Notes under the pieces: generated by a model
Told to the model about the DNA's origin: nothing
What the model saw: the letters and a program-made list of their open reading frames with translations, nothing else
Databases searched by the model: none
Part shown: positions 24,707 through 33,123 of the stretch, one piece after another
Numbering within the stretch: the first letter of the stretch is position 1
How the letters are laid out: every line of letters begins with the position of its first letter
Assembly: GCA_016711095.1 (NCBI GenBank)
Contig: JADJTP010000001.1
Span: forward strand, 124,001 to 188,000
Length of the DNA stretch: 64,000 bases
Direction: 5' to 3'
Source of the DNA: Actinomycetales bacterium
GTDB taxonomy: Bacteria > Actinomycetota > Actinomycetes > Actinomycetales > Dermatophilaceae
Made by a program: the position numbers and the translations under genes

Positions 24707-25791
24707 GGGCCGGCGCTTCCGCTCGCCGACGCGATCGCGCTGCCGGCCGTCGTCCCCACGAAGAGCAGCAGCGCCGCGACGTCCAGCCACGACCCCAGCC
24801 GCCAGAGACCGTCCTGCCCCAAAAGGTTCCCGGGAATTAGACGCAGCACCAGCCCGACGTGCAGGACAACGAGCGGCAGCCACATGACCGAGCGGTAGGG
24901 CAGCGGCCGGCGCAGCACGGAGGGGAAGATCACCGGTGCGTGCGCGATGACCATGGACATCGCGAATGCGAGGAAGCTCGCGTGCACCACGGTGTCGTAT
25001 GCCGCGGGCGTCCTGGGCATCCCCCCGACCGCCCACACCACGGCGGCCGCGAACAGCCACACGTACCCCCCGAGCAGCGCAGCCGCAGCGAACCGGGGAA
25101 GGCCGGCGCTGCGAATGAGCCGCCGGGCCACGTCGTGGCGCGCGAGCCAGAGCACCAAGCCCGCGAGGACCACGCCGAAGGCCCGTGCTCCGAGTTGGGG
25201 CCACATCAGGCTGGCCACGGCGGCCAGCAGCACCAGGGAACTCACCACGAGAAGCACCCGCCCCGCCCGGGGCGGCATGGTCAGTCGGGCCAGCTCCAGC
25301 CGCTCGGCGGCGATGGTCAGCACGACGAAGCCGACCAGCCAGGGCAGCACGTCGGCGACGTCCAGGCGGGTCCACAGCAGGGCGGCCACCAGCGCCATGA
25401 CGGCTCCGAGAATCTGCCCGGCCGTCGCGTCGTCCTGTTGGCGCCGCCACAGCACCGAGAGGGTGGCCACGGCCAGGGCAGCGCCGACGACGAGCAGCAG
25501 TCGGCCGGCGAGTAGCGGCAGCGGAGCGACCAGGGCGATCCCGCCGAGTCCGAGGCAGGCCGGCGCGGCATACGCCCACATTCGGCGCAGCGCGACGGCC
25601 CGCTCGAGGGCGACGAGGGTGCCGAGGAAGCCCAGCACCATGACGACGCCGTGGACGCTGGGCAGCCGTTCCGCGGACTCGCGGTCGGCGACGAGCATGA
25701 GGGCGGCCGTCAGTCCGGCCAGCAGGCTGATTCCCGCGGGCACGAAGAACATGGCCCGGCCCATCGAGCGCGTTGGTGCGGTCTCAGCCAT
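24703..25791 (-). CDS. Polytopic membrane protein of the nirK operon
   Basis: A 362-aa protein of nearly continuous hydrophobic helices (about 11-12). It starts at ATG 25791 inside the end of the hemerythrin gene. HGVVMVLGFLGTLVALERAVAL and VVHASFLAFAMSMVIAHAPVIFPSV contain histidines within helices, reminiscent of NnrS and of the membrane part of the downstream NirK fusion, so it may handle haem, copper or electrons for nitrite/NO reduction. Its stop overlaps the nirK GTG. The precise family is not identified. Confidence 0.7.
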   Translation of the reverse strand: MAETAPTRSMGRAMFFVPAGISLLAGLTAALMLVADRESAERLPSVHGVVMVLGFLGTLVALERAVALRRMWAYAAPACLGLGGIALVAPLPLLAGRLLLVVGAALAVATLSVLWRRQQDDATAGQILGAVMALVAALLWTRLDVADVLPWLVGFVVLTIAAERLELARLTMPPRAGRVLLVVSSLVLLAAVASLMWPQLGARAFGVVLAGLVLWLARHDVARRLIRSAGLPRFAAAALLGGYVWLFAAAVVWAVGGMPRTPAAYDTVVHASFLAFAMSMVIAHAPVIFPSVLRRPLPYRSVMWLPLVVLHVGLVLRLIPGNLLGQDGLWRLGSWLDVAALLLFVGTTAGSAIASASGSAGP

Positions 25792-26230
25792 GAGTGTCAG
25801 GTGCCGGTTCGTAGGCATCGACCTCGTCCCACTCATCCCCGTCCAGGGCGATGGCCGCGGCGGGGAACAAGCCGTTCTCCTCACGGTCGATGTGGTTGCG
25901 CAGGTCGTGCAGGAAGACGTCGAGCACCTCGGTCTGCCCGGCGCCGATTCGGCTCAGCTGGTCGTCGAGGCGGACGTGCTCGGCACACAGGGCGTCGACC
26001 TCGGCGCGAAAGTCCTCCTGACGGCGCAGGACGGCGAAGAGCCCACGTTCCTCGACGAGTGTGTGCGGCCAGAGCAAGTTGGCCAGTGCCTCGGCGGCAT
26101 GGGCCACCGGCGCCTGGTCACCGTCGTGGACGGCCCGGCGCAGATCGCCGGACGCGTTCACGATCTCGACATGCTCGGCCATGAAGCGGCCGATGATGGC
26201 GATCTCCTCGCACCCGCAGTAGGAACACAT
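25784..26230 (-). CDS. Hemerythrin-domain protein
   Basis: A 148-aa four-helix protein. Di-iron ligand positions are visible: HVEIVN, WPHTLVEERGLF (His and Glu), CAEHVRLDDQL and LHDLRNHIDREENGLFP (His, Glu). An N-terminal MCSYCGCEE adds three cysteines. Hemerythrin-like proteins in denitrification operons are associated with NO or O2 binding and iron-sulfur repair. It lies 3 bp after the DUF2249 gene and overlaps the next gene by 8 bp. Confidence 0.88.
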   Translation of the reverse strand: MCSYCGCEEIAIIGRFMAEHVEIVNASGDLRRAVHDGDQAPVAHAAEALANLLWPHTLVEERGLFAVLRRQEDFRAEVDALCAEHVRLDDQLSRIGAGQTEVLDVFLHDLRNHIDREENGLFPAAAIALDGDEWDEVDAYEPAPDTHG

Positions 26231-26233
26231 GGG

Positions 26234-26557
26234 TCAGCGCATGCGCCCCAGCCGCAGCCGCCAGGCCTCCGGCCCGCGCTCCAGGTAGGACACGTCGATG
26301 GCCCCGCCCTCGCGTTGCTGGATCTGGGCAAGCAGCGGCAGCGGGTCGTGCGGGGCGACGAGCACCATGGCGGCCCCGGGCTTGACCGCAGTGAGGGCGC
26401 CGAAGATCGTTGCGTGCCGTAGCGCGTGCGGGATCGCCCTAGCGTCGAGCACGGGCAACTCCTCGTCGTGGGCGCTGCAGCCACATGAGGCAGCTTCGGC
26501 GACGGGCAGCTCGGGGCGGCCCTGGGTCTCTATGGCTTGGCCGGTGATGTCAGGCAT
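26234..26557 (-). CDS. DUF2249 protein
   Basis: A 107-aa protein whose core LDARAIPHALRHATIFGALTAVKPGAAMVLVAPHDPLPLLAQIQ is the DUF2249 signature, a TusA-like small alpha-beta fold. An N-terminal ASCGCSAHDEE contains two cysteines. DUF2249 genes repeatedly accompany hemerythrin and nitrite/nitric oxide reductase genes. It sits between the regulator and the hemerythrin gene on one transcript. Confidence 0.85.
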   Translation of the reverse strand: MPDITGQAIETQGRPELPVAEAASCGCSAHDEELPVLDARAIPHALRHATIFGALTAVKPGAAMVLVAPHDPLPLLAQIQQREGGAIDVSYLERGPEAWRLRLGRMR

Positions 26558-26642
26558 GCTGTCTCCTTGCGTGGGTGGTGGAGCGGTGGAGTGCGGTTTC
26601 GTCGGCCGGGGGGTTCGGGTCAGCCGCGGCGGATCGACACGG

Positions 26643-27353
26643 TCACGTCAAGGCCGCCGTGCGAGGCATCGGCTGGGCCAGTTCGAGGCGGCAGGCGCCC
26701 GGCTCAGCAAACGGCACCAGGCGTACCTCGCGCGGGTCCAGCCCTGCTCCGGTGGCCACCGCCTGCACCATTCCGAGATGGAAGCCGCAGACCACCTCGG
26801 GGTTGCGGTCGGCGCTCTCGCGCAGTGGGCAGCTGAGCAGGCGCAGTGCGCGGCCGGAGCCGAGCGCCTCGGCAGCGAACCCGAGCCCCGCCATCGCCGC
26901 GCCGAGCTGCTGCGCTGCGCGCCCGTGTGAGGGCTTCGACTGCGGTTCAACCACGAGCCGGACCGCGGCAAAGGTCCGGCCCAGACCGACCGCGACCTCG
27001 CCAGCCTTCGGGGTGGTCGCGGCAAGGTGCCCGGCGAGGGCGTCCAGCAGTGCGGCGTGAGCCGGCGAGGCCTCGGCGCGATGCGCGGCATACAGGTATG
27101 CCGGTCGGCCGCGCCCCAGGGGCGTGTCCCGTTCCCGGGTGGCAAGGCCGGCGGCGACAAGCGCCTCCAGATGTTCGCGCAGGGTGTTGGGATGCTGCCG
27201 CGCGGCGGACGCCAGCTCAGCCACCCCGACCGGGTCGTCGTAGGACCGCAGTCGCGTCAGGATCTCAGCCTGGGCCGCAGTCGCGACGGCAGGGGACGCC
27301 GCGACGCCCGGAGCTCCTAATCGGCGACTGCGCGATCCCCCATCATTATTCAC
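26643..27353 (-). CDS. ArsR/SufR-like regulator with three C-terminal cysteines
   Basis: A 236-aa regulator. Residues about 24-90 are a winged helix (AQAEILTRLRSYDDPVGVAELASA, then HPNTLREHLEALVAAGLATRER). The C-terminal domain has C175, C189 and C221 (LLSCPLRES, PEVVCGFHLG, EPGACRLEL), the layout of the iron-sulfur-binding HTH family that includes SufR. It heads the DUF2249-hemerythrin-membrane protein-NirK operon, so it may sense NO or redox state through a cluster. The start is GTG 27353; TATAGT lies about 14 bp further upstream and could be the -10 box. Confidence 0.8.
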   Translation of the reverse strand: MNNDGGSRSRRLGAPGVAASPAVATAAQAEILTRLRSYDDPVGVAELASAARQHPNTLREHLEALVAAGLATRERDTPLGRGRPAYLYAAHRAEASPAHAALLDALAGHLAATTPKAGEVAVGLGRTFAAVRLVVEPQSKPSHGRAAQQLGAAMAGLGFAAEALGSGRALRLLSCPLRESADRNPEVVCGFHLGMVQAVATGAGLDPREVRLVPFAEPGACRLELAQPMPRTAALT

Positions 27354-27518
27354 GGAACGAAGCGTACTATATCTGCGCGATGAATGCCGTTCGGCAGGAC
27401 CGGGCGAGCTGGCGTTCGTGCCTCTGGCCCACAGCCGGGGTGTTACGGGGTCCACGGGATACGATCCGCGCATGACTCCGAGCAGCGTCTCGATGCCCCG
27501 TACGACGTGGGCACGTCG

Positions 27519-28448
27519 GTGACCGATGACCAGCCAGCGCCGACGGCCGAGCGCCGCTCCCTTGCCGTCGTCGTCAACCCGACGAAGTTCGAGGACCTGT
27601 CCGAAGTCAAGCGGATCGTCGATGCCGGCTGTCAGCGAAACGGCTGGCCGGACGCCCGGTGGTACGAGACCACCGAGCAGGACCCGGGCACCGGACAGGC
27701 CAAGCAGGCCATGGACGAAGGCGCCGACGTCGTGTGCCCCCTGGGGGGTGACGGGACCGTGCGGGCGGTCGCGGCGGCCCTCGTCGAGACCGAGGTGCGG
27801 CTCGGGCTCCTGCCAGGCGGCACCGGAAACCTGCTCGCTCGCAACCTTGAGCTGCCGGTCGACGACCTCGAGGTGGCGCTCGACGTCGTGCTCTCGGGGC
27901 AGGACCGGCGCATCGACGTCGGCACGATGCGGTGTGATGACGACCCAGAGGAGATCTTCCTCGTCATGGCCGGCATGGGCCTGGATGCGGACACGATGGC
28001 CAATGCCAACGAGAAGATCAAGGGAGTGCTGGGCTGGCCGGCATACCTGCTCTCGGGCGCGCGAGCCATGATGAACAAGGGTTTCACCGTGCGGGTGACC
28101 ACCGGCGAGGACCCGCCGATCAGGCAGCGGGCACGCACCGTGGTCGTCGGCAACTGCGGCACCCTGACCGGCGGCGTCGAACTCATGCCCGACGCAAAGC
28201 TCGACGACGGGCTGCTGGACAGCGTCGTCGTGTCGCCCAAGGGTGTCGTGGGCTGGACGGCCGTTGCTGTGGATCTGGCAACACGCACGCACCGCGGCCA
28301 CAAGCGGCTGCGGCGGCGCACGTCCGAGCGCATCGAGGTGCTCGCATTCGACCCCGTGGAGACTCAACTCGACGGCGACGCCGTCGGCCCGAAGACCCGG
28401 ATGGTGTGCGGCATCAAGAAGTCCGCGTTGGTGGTGCGGGTTGCCTGA
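27519..28448 (+). CDS. Diacylglycerol kinase family lipid kinase
   Basis: A 309-aa enzyme of the DAGK/YegS/LCB5 family that phosphorylates a lipid hydroxyl with ATP. Motifs: LAVVVNPTKFEDL at the start, the nucleotide loop PLGGDGTVRAVAAAL, and LLPGGTGNLLARNLELP; the C-terminal half has GNCGTLTGGVELMPDAKLDDGLLD. GTG 27519 is chosen as start because the longer open frame to 27384 is not family-like; GTG 27507 is also possible. Two PAP2 phosphatases follow with overlapping stops, so kinase and phosphatases probably act on related lipids. Confidence 0.88.
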   Translation: MTDDQPAPTAERRSLAVVVNPTKFEDLSEVKRIVDAGCQRNGWPDARWYETTEQDPGTGQAKQAMDEGADVVCPLGGDGTVRAVAAALVETEVRLGLLPGGTGNLLARNLELPVDDLEVALDVVLSGQDRRIDVGTMRCDDDPEEIFLVMAGMGLDADTMANANEKIKGVLGWPAYLLSGARAMMNKGFTVRVTTGEDPPIRQRARTVVVGNCGTLTGGVELMPDAKLDDGLLDSVVVSPKGVVGWTAVAVDLATRTHRGHKRLRRRTSERIEVLAFDPVETQLDGDAVGPKTRMVCGIKKSALVVRVA

Positions 28449-29187
28449 GGTCGCCCCGTCGACGGTGGTCGTCCCGCGTTCGCAGACCCGGGCCCGTCGG
28501 TTGGTGCGCTCGGTCGTCTACGGGGTGTCGTTCACGGCGCCGGTCGCCGTCATCGGCTTCCTGGTGCGCGCGCGCTGGGAGCCGGTTCTTCGCTTCGACG
28601 AGGCGGCGATCCGCGAAGCCACCGAATTCACGCGCCGACGGCCAGGGCTCGCCGACGCCCTGATCGTGTGGCAGGAGATAACGCAGCCCAAGTGGGTCTA
28701 TCTTGTCGGCACCCTCGTGTGCCTGGTGCTCTGGCGTCGCCACGGGCTCACCGCGCGGGCTCTGTGGGCCTGGGTGACGATGATGGTCGCCTGGAACATC
28801 GCCCTGGATCTCAAATACCTCTTCCAGCGGGCCCGACCCGTCGTCGAGGACGCCCTTGTGTATGCGCCGGGCTCCAGTTTTCCTTCCGGACATGCGGCCA
28901 ACTCTGCTGCGGCTTCGGCGGTTCTCGTCCTTTTGCTCTGGCCCGTCCTGAGCCGGCGGGGACGAGCCGTGGCGGTGGGCCTGGCCGTCGCGCTGACGAT
29001 CGTCACCGCGCTGAACCGGGTCTTCCTCGGAGTGCACTATCCCTCCGATGTCGTCGGCGGGGTCATCCTCGGGATCGCCTTGCCCATGGCCTCGTATGCC
29101 GGGTGGCGCCCGCACCTGCCCGAAGGCTGGACCCAGCGTTGGGGCTCTCGTGACAGCGTCAACGGAGCACAGGAATTGGAGGCCTGA
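28441..29187 (+). CDS. PAP2-family membrane phosphatase (first of two)
   Basis: A 248-aa enzyme with six membrane helices. The three PAP2 motifs are present: LKYLFQRARP, FPSGHAANS and VFLGVHYPSDVVGG. It removes phosphate from a lipid or isoprenoid phosphate at the membrane. A TTG at 28441 overlaps the kinase stop and is the earliest plausible start; GTG 28465 is the alternative. Its stop overlaps the next ATG (TGATG). Confidence 0.88.
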   Translation: MPEVAPSTVVVPRSQTRARRLVRSVVYGVSFTAPVAVIGFLVRARWEPVLRFDEAAIREATEFTRRRPGLADALIVWQEITQPKWVYLVGTLVCLVLWRRHGLTARALWAWVTMMVAWNIALDLKYLFQRARPVVEDALVYAPGSSFPSGHAANSAAASAVLVLLLWPVLSRRGRAVAVGLAVALTIVTALNRVFLGVHYPSDVVGGVILGIALPMASYAGWRPHLPEGWTQRWGSRDSVNGAQELEA

Positions 29188-29933
29188 TGCCGTTCTTGAC
29201 CCGCTACGCCGACGACCCCAGCGCACCCACCGTCGGTGCGGCGCTGAAGGACTCTTGGCGGCGGGCGGTGCTGCCGGGCCTCGTGCTGTGGTGCGTCATC
29301 GTCGGGATCGGCGCGCTCATCACCGGTCCCCTCGGCGGCCTGCCCCGCGAGCTCTCGATCAACCAGTCGCTCGAGGCCGGGCGCACACCCGCCATGGACA
29401 CCATCACGATGTTCTGGTCACGGATCGGCGACACCGAGATCATCATCGGCACCTGTGTCATCACCGTGGCCCTGATGTTGTGGCGCACGCGGCAGTGGTG
29501 GTTCTCCGCCATCCCGGCCCTGGCCATCTCGCTGCAGGCGGCCATCTTCGTCGTCGCCACGACGGTTGCGGACCGAGAGCGTCCGGCGGGAGTCGAGCGG
29601 TTGGACCCCGCACCTCCGACGTCGAGCTACCCCAGCGGTCACGTCGGGGCCAGCTTCGCGCTCTACCTCACCCTCGCTCTCATCGCCCAACGGATCCAGA
29701 ACGCCGCCCTGCGCCGCCTGGTCACCGTGCTGTGTGTCGTGGTGCCTTCCCTCGTCTTCTACGCCCGCCTCTACCGCGGCATGCACCACCTCACCGACTG
29801 CATCGTCGGCGTGATCAACGGAACTGTCTGCGCCATCCTGGCCTGGCATTACCTGCGGCGCCGCGGGGACTCGGACGCCAGCTCTGGGCAGGCGGGTCAG
29901 ATGCGGGCGAACTTGGCCCGCGCGAACGAATAG
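29187..29933 (+). CDS. PAP2-family membrane phosphatase (second)
   Basis: A 248-aa protein with about six helices. The motifs are ADRERP in the first position, SSYPSGHVGAS and YRGMHHLTDCIVG. It is not a close copy of the previous gene: the first motif is altered (no Lys-6x-Arg-Pro) and the loop between motifs 1 and 2 is longer. Its last 37 bp overlap the end of the convergent DUF1206 gene. Confidence 0.85.
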   Translation: MPFLTRYADDPSAPTVGAALKDSWRRAVLPGLVLWCVIVGIGALITGPLGGLPRELSINQSLEAGRTPAMDTITMFWSRIGDTEIIIGTCVITVALMLWRTRQWWFSAIPALAISLQAAIFVVATTVADRERPAGVERLDPAPPTSSYPSGHVGASFALYLTLALIAQRIQNAALRRLVTVLCVVVPSLVFYARLYRGMHHLTDCIVGVINGTVCAILAWHYLRRRGDSDASSGQAGQMRANLARANE

Positions 29934-30679
29934 GCGGCGTATGCCGCGAAGCCCACGGCGATGACGATGAGTGAGACACGTCCACCCGGGAGCTCAAGGA
30001 GCTTGTGCATTGCGCCGTCAAGGCCGGTGGACTCGCTGGCGCTCTGCCGCACGCCCGCGAGGATGAAGAGCCCTCCGACGATGGCCAGCGCGACGCCCTT
30101 GGCGATGTAGCCGTAGCGCCCCGCGATGACCGCCCAGCGGCCAGGCTGCTCCGTGAGGTCGCGCAGGAAGCGCTGGACCCAGCCCTTGTGGACGTGGTAA
30201 CCGCCGACGCCGATGATCGCGATCCCCACCAGGACGACGAGTGGGGTTCCGAAAGGGCGGTTCAGCAGGGAGGAGGACGCCTCCTGGGTCTGCTGAGTGC
30301 TTTGGCTGCCGCTTCCTCGCACGGTGCCTACGCACGTGAGGGACAGGGCCACATAGACGACTGTCCTGCCAGCCGCCTTGAGGCGCTCACCTGTTCCCCG
30401 GCGCACGATCGCCTCGGTGACCTGCCACAGGGCGAGAAAGGCGAAGCCCAAGGCTCCGGCCCACAACCAGATCGCCCCGAACGCCGTCCCCGCGAGGGTC
30501 TGCAGAGCGCCTGACTGGTCCGCAGTAGTCGTGGGCGTGCCCATCGCCAACTGAATGCCGATCCAGGCGATGAGCAGGTGCACGAGGCCGTTGACCGCGT
30601 ACCCGAGCCGAGCACCCATGACGACGACAGGGTGATCGCCGGCTCCGCGAATCACATCCCTGACCCCGCTGCCATCCAT
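29897..30679 (-). CDS. DUF1206 membrane protein
   Basis: A 260-aa protein with three internally similar two-helix units, each of the type RLGYAVNGLVHLLIAWIGIQLA / RYGYIAKGVALAIVGGLFILAG, as is typical of DUF1206. ATG 30679 is used; 26 further upstream codons look non-coding. Function unknown. The 3' end overlaps the convergent PAP2 gene by 37 bp. Confidence 0.85.
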   Translation of the reverse strand: MDGSGVRDVIRGAGDHPVVVMGARLGYAVNGLVHLLIAWIGIQLAMGTPTTTADQSGALQTLAGTAFGAIWLWAGALGFAFLALWQVTEAIVRRGTGERLKAAGRTVVYVALSLTCVGTVRGSGSQSTQQTQEASSSLLNRPFGTPLVVLVGIAIIGVGGYHVHKGWVQRFLRDLTEQPGRWAVIAGRYGYIAKGVALAIVGGLFILAGVRQSASESTGLDGAMHKLLELPGGRVSLIVIAVGFAAYAAYSFARAKFARI

Positions 30680-30796
30680 GACTCCAGTGTGCCCCGTGCG
30701 GTCAAGTCCGGCAGACTTACCGGCGCACACCAGCGCGAAGGGAAGTAGTGTCGGCATACGGAGTCACTCAGGCTTCCCGACGCTGGGAGTACAGCC

Positions 30797-30925
30797 ATGG
30801 CAGACAAGTCACCCCGACAGCACCTGGCTAAGAAGGCCGGCAAATCGATCAAGGAGAAGCGGGCCGAGAAGCACGCGAAGGCGGACGCCACGCAGCTCGA
30901 CGTCAGGCAGATGGGCAAGAAGTAG
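30797..30925 (+). CDS. Small basic conserved protein, 42 aa
   Basis: A short gene with GGGAG 7 bp before the ATG. The product MADKSPRQHLAKKAGKSIKE continues KRAEKHAKADATQLD and ends QMGKK. It is Lys/Ala-rich and helical. Similar tiny proteins (MADKSPRxxxxKKxGKSxKEKR) are, as I recall, widespread in actinobacteria without known function. It stands alone between DUF1206 and the exporter. Confidence 0.7.
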   Translation: MADKSPRQHLAKKAGKSIKEKRAEKHAKADATQLDVRQMGKK

Positions 30926-30964
30926 TAGTCACCGGCCGACGTCCCCCCGAGGGAGCGTCAAGCC

Positions 30965-31882
30965 GTGTCACTGGTGATTCGTGACGTCGCCCACGCTTTC
31001 GGCGCGAGGCAGGCGCTGAGTGGAGTCGGCTTCGACGTGGCTCCCGGAGTTCTGACGGGGCTGCTCGGGCCCAACGGGGCGGGCAAGACGACGCTCATCC
31101 GCATCATGCTGGGCGTCATCACCGCCGACCGGGGACAGGTCGACTTCGCGGGTCGTCCGGTCGATGACGCGGCCCGCCGAATGTGGGGCTACATGCCGCA
31201 GGAGCGAGGCCTCTATCCGGCCATGCGGGTGGGCGACCAGGTCGTCTACTTCGGCCAGCTGCACGGCCTATCCCGAGCCGAGGCCACCCTGCGGGCCGAG
31301 GCGCTGCTCGATGAGCTCGGGCTCGCGGGACGCTGGGCCGACCGCACCGACAAGCTGTCGGGGGGTCTTCAGCAACGGGTACAGTTGGCCACCGCGCTCG
31401 TCCACGAGCCCGTCGTCATCGTCCTCGACGAGCCTTTCGCCGGGCTCGACCCCGTCGCCGTGGCCAACCTGTCGGAGACCCTCCTGCGGCGCACCGAGTC
31501 AGGGTGCACGGTGCTCTTCTCCAGCCATCAGCTCGATCTCGTCCAGAACCTCTGCGAGGACATCGTCATGCTGCACGACGGCCTCACGGTCCTGCAGGGC
31601 AGCGTGGCCAGCCTGCGCGCCTCGTCCGGGACCAGGCAGCTGCGACTCAAGGTCGACACCCCCAACCGGGACTGGCTCAAGGGCTTTCCGGGCGTGGACG
31701 TCGTCTCCGAGAAGGCCGACGAGCTGCGGCTGGCCATCCCCCCGGGGACAGAGCCCCTCGACGTCCTCGACGCCGCCCGAGCGGCCGGTCGGGTGCTCGA
31801 CTTCGGCCTGGACCTCCCCTCGCTGTCGCAGCTCTTCATGGAGGCCGCCGGCCGAACACCCGCCGTGATCGGGGGATCGTGA
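30965..31882 (+). CDS. ABC-2 exporter ATP-binding subunit (NatA-like)
   Basis: A 305-aa ATPase: Walker A GPNGAGKTT, Q-loop YMPQERGLYPAM, signature LSGGLQQRVQLA, Walker B VIVLDEPFAGLD and the H-switch SSHQLDL. The last 80 residues form the DUF4162 extension typical of NatA-like exporters. The start is GTG 30965 with a GGGAG site. It couples to the permease by a GTGA overlap. The substrate may be Na+ or a peptide; it lies back to back with the lanthipeptide synthetase and could export or protect against its product, which is speculative. Confidence 0.92.
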   Translation: MSLVIRDVAHAFGARQALSGVGFDVAPGVLTGLLGPNGAGKTTLIRIMLGVITADRGQVDFAGRPVDDAARRMWGYMPQERGLYPAMRVGDQVVYFGQLHGLSRAEATLRAEALLDELGLAGRWADRTDKLSGGLQQRVQLATALVHEPVVIVLDEPFAGLDPVAVANLSETLLRRTESGCTVLFSSHQLDLVQNLCEDIVMLHDGLTVLQGSVASLRASSGTRQLRLKVDTPNRDWLKGFPGVDVVSEKADELRLAIPPGTEPLDVLDAARAAGRVLDFGLDLPSLSQLFMEAAGRTPAVIGGS

Positions 31883-33123
31883 GAATGGGGTCCTGGTGGA
31901 GCGGCATGTCGCTCGTCCTCAGGCGCGGCCTAGCCGAGCAGGTGCGGTCGCGGACCTTCAAGGTCGTGCTCGGACTGCTGCTGCTGCTTGCCGTCGCGGC
32001 GGTCACGATTCCCAGACTCGTCGGGACAGGGACGACCACCTACACCCTCGCCACGGTCGGACCTGCCCCGGCGGACCTCACCGCGACCCTCGGGCTTGCC
32101 GCCCGGGCCGTCCCCTTCGAGATCCGCTACCTCGAGCTTTCCGATGACGCGCAGGTCCGCGCCTCAGTGCGTGACGAAGAGGCCACGGCGGGACTGTCCG
32201 ACACGCGCCTCTACGTTCCCGAGCGGGTCACAGGGACCTTTCCGGCGATCGTGTCGCAGAGCATCGTGGCCCTGGACACCGAGCACCTGCTGGCCGAGCT
32301 CGGCCTCACCCCCACGCAGGTCCAGCAGCTGCAGTCCGTCAGACCCCCCGAACAGGTGCCGGTCGGCGCGCTTACCGACACGAGCCGCGCCGCCGTAGGC
32401 TTCGCGGTGGGTGTCATCCTCTATCTCGCCCTGATGTTCAGCGGGACGCTCATCGCCACCACGGTGGCGACTGAGAAGTCCACGCGCATCTCCGAGGTCC
32501 TGCTCGCAGTGCTGCGTCCCAGCCAGATTCTCGTCGGCACGGTCCTGGCCGTCGGGGTGGCCACCGCCGCGCAGCTGCTCGTCCTCGCAGCCCCGATTGC
32601 CGTCACCGCTTGGGTCACCGACGCGCAGTGGCTGCCGTCGGTGGCGGCCGTCGACATCAGCCTTGGGGTGCTCTGGTTCCTGCTCGGCTTCGCCCTCTTC
32701 GGGTTCCTGTATGCCGCCGGGGGCGCTCTCGTCGACAAGGTCACCGATGCCGGAATGGCGGTCCTACCGGTGACCGCCGTCGTCATCGCCGGCTATGTGC
32801 TGGGGGTCATCGTTGTCGCCACCGACCCCGTCATGACGTGGAGCGTCTTCTTCTCGATGTTCCCGCTCACGGCTCCGCTCACGATGCCGATCCGCTGGGC
32901 TGCGGGCGAGGTGCCCGTGTGGCAGCTCGTCCTGTCCATGGTCCTGACCGCCGCGACCGCCGTGGCCTTCGTGTGGGTGACATCGAGCGTCTACCGCCGC
33001 GCCCTGGTCATCACTGGGCGCCGGGTGCGCATCAGGGAGCTGGTCCGCCGCGGCCCATCGGCTCGCCCCCACTTCCGCTCCCGGCGCGTCTGGTCATCGC
33101 AGGGACGTTCGCCTGAGGGCTAG
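31879..33123 (+). CDS. ABC-2 exporter permease (NatB-like)
   Basis: A 414-aa membrane protein: one N-terminal helix (TFKVVLGLLLLLAVAAVTI), a large extracellular domain of about 140 residues, then five to six C-terminal helices starting at AAVGFAVGVILYLALMFSGTL. ATEKSTRISEVLLAVLRP is the conserved NatB coupling segment. GTG 31879 overlaps the ATPase stop; an ATG 6 bp later is also possible. The last 30 bp overlap the end of the convergent lanM. Confidence 0.88.
   Translation: MRMGSWWSGMSLVLRRGLAEQVRSRTFKVVLGLLLLLAVAAVTIPRLVGTGTTTYTLATVGPAPADLTATLGLAARAVPFEIRYLELSDDAQVRASVRDEEATAGLSDTRLYVPERVTGTFPAIVSQSIVALDTEHLLAELGLTPTQVQQLQSVRPPEQVPVGALTDTSRAAVGFAVGVILYLALMFSGTLIATTVATEKSTRISEVLLAVLRPSQILVGTVLAVGVATAAQLLVLAAPIAVTAWVTDAQWLPSVAAVDISLGVLWFLLGFALFGFLYAAGGALVDKVTDAGMAVLPVTAVVIAGYVLGVIVVATDPVMTWSVFFSMFPLTAPLTMPIRWAAGEVPVWQLVLSMVLTAATAVAFVWVTSSVYRRALVITGRRVRIRELVRRGPSARPHFRSRRVWSSQGRSPEG

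Noticed and set aside
24707..25579. The nirK reading frame stays open for 290 codons beyond the chosen start
   Set aside because: That stretch is out-of-phase DNA of the neighbouring membrane-protein gene, with Arg/Ala/Pro-rich composition and no family match; the GTGA overlap marks the true start.
24947..26422. A 491-codon plus-strand ORF antisense to the hemerythrin and membrane-protein genes
   Set aside because: It is Ser/Arg/Ala-rich shadow translation of high-GC DNA, with no domain and clear real genes on the other strand.
31879..33123. The ABC-2 permease as a LanT-type lanthipeptide exporter
   Set aside because: It has no C39 peptidase domain and belongs with a NatA-like ATPase; only its position suggests a link.
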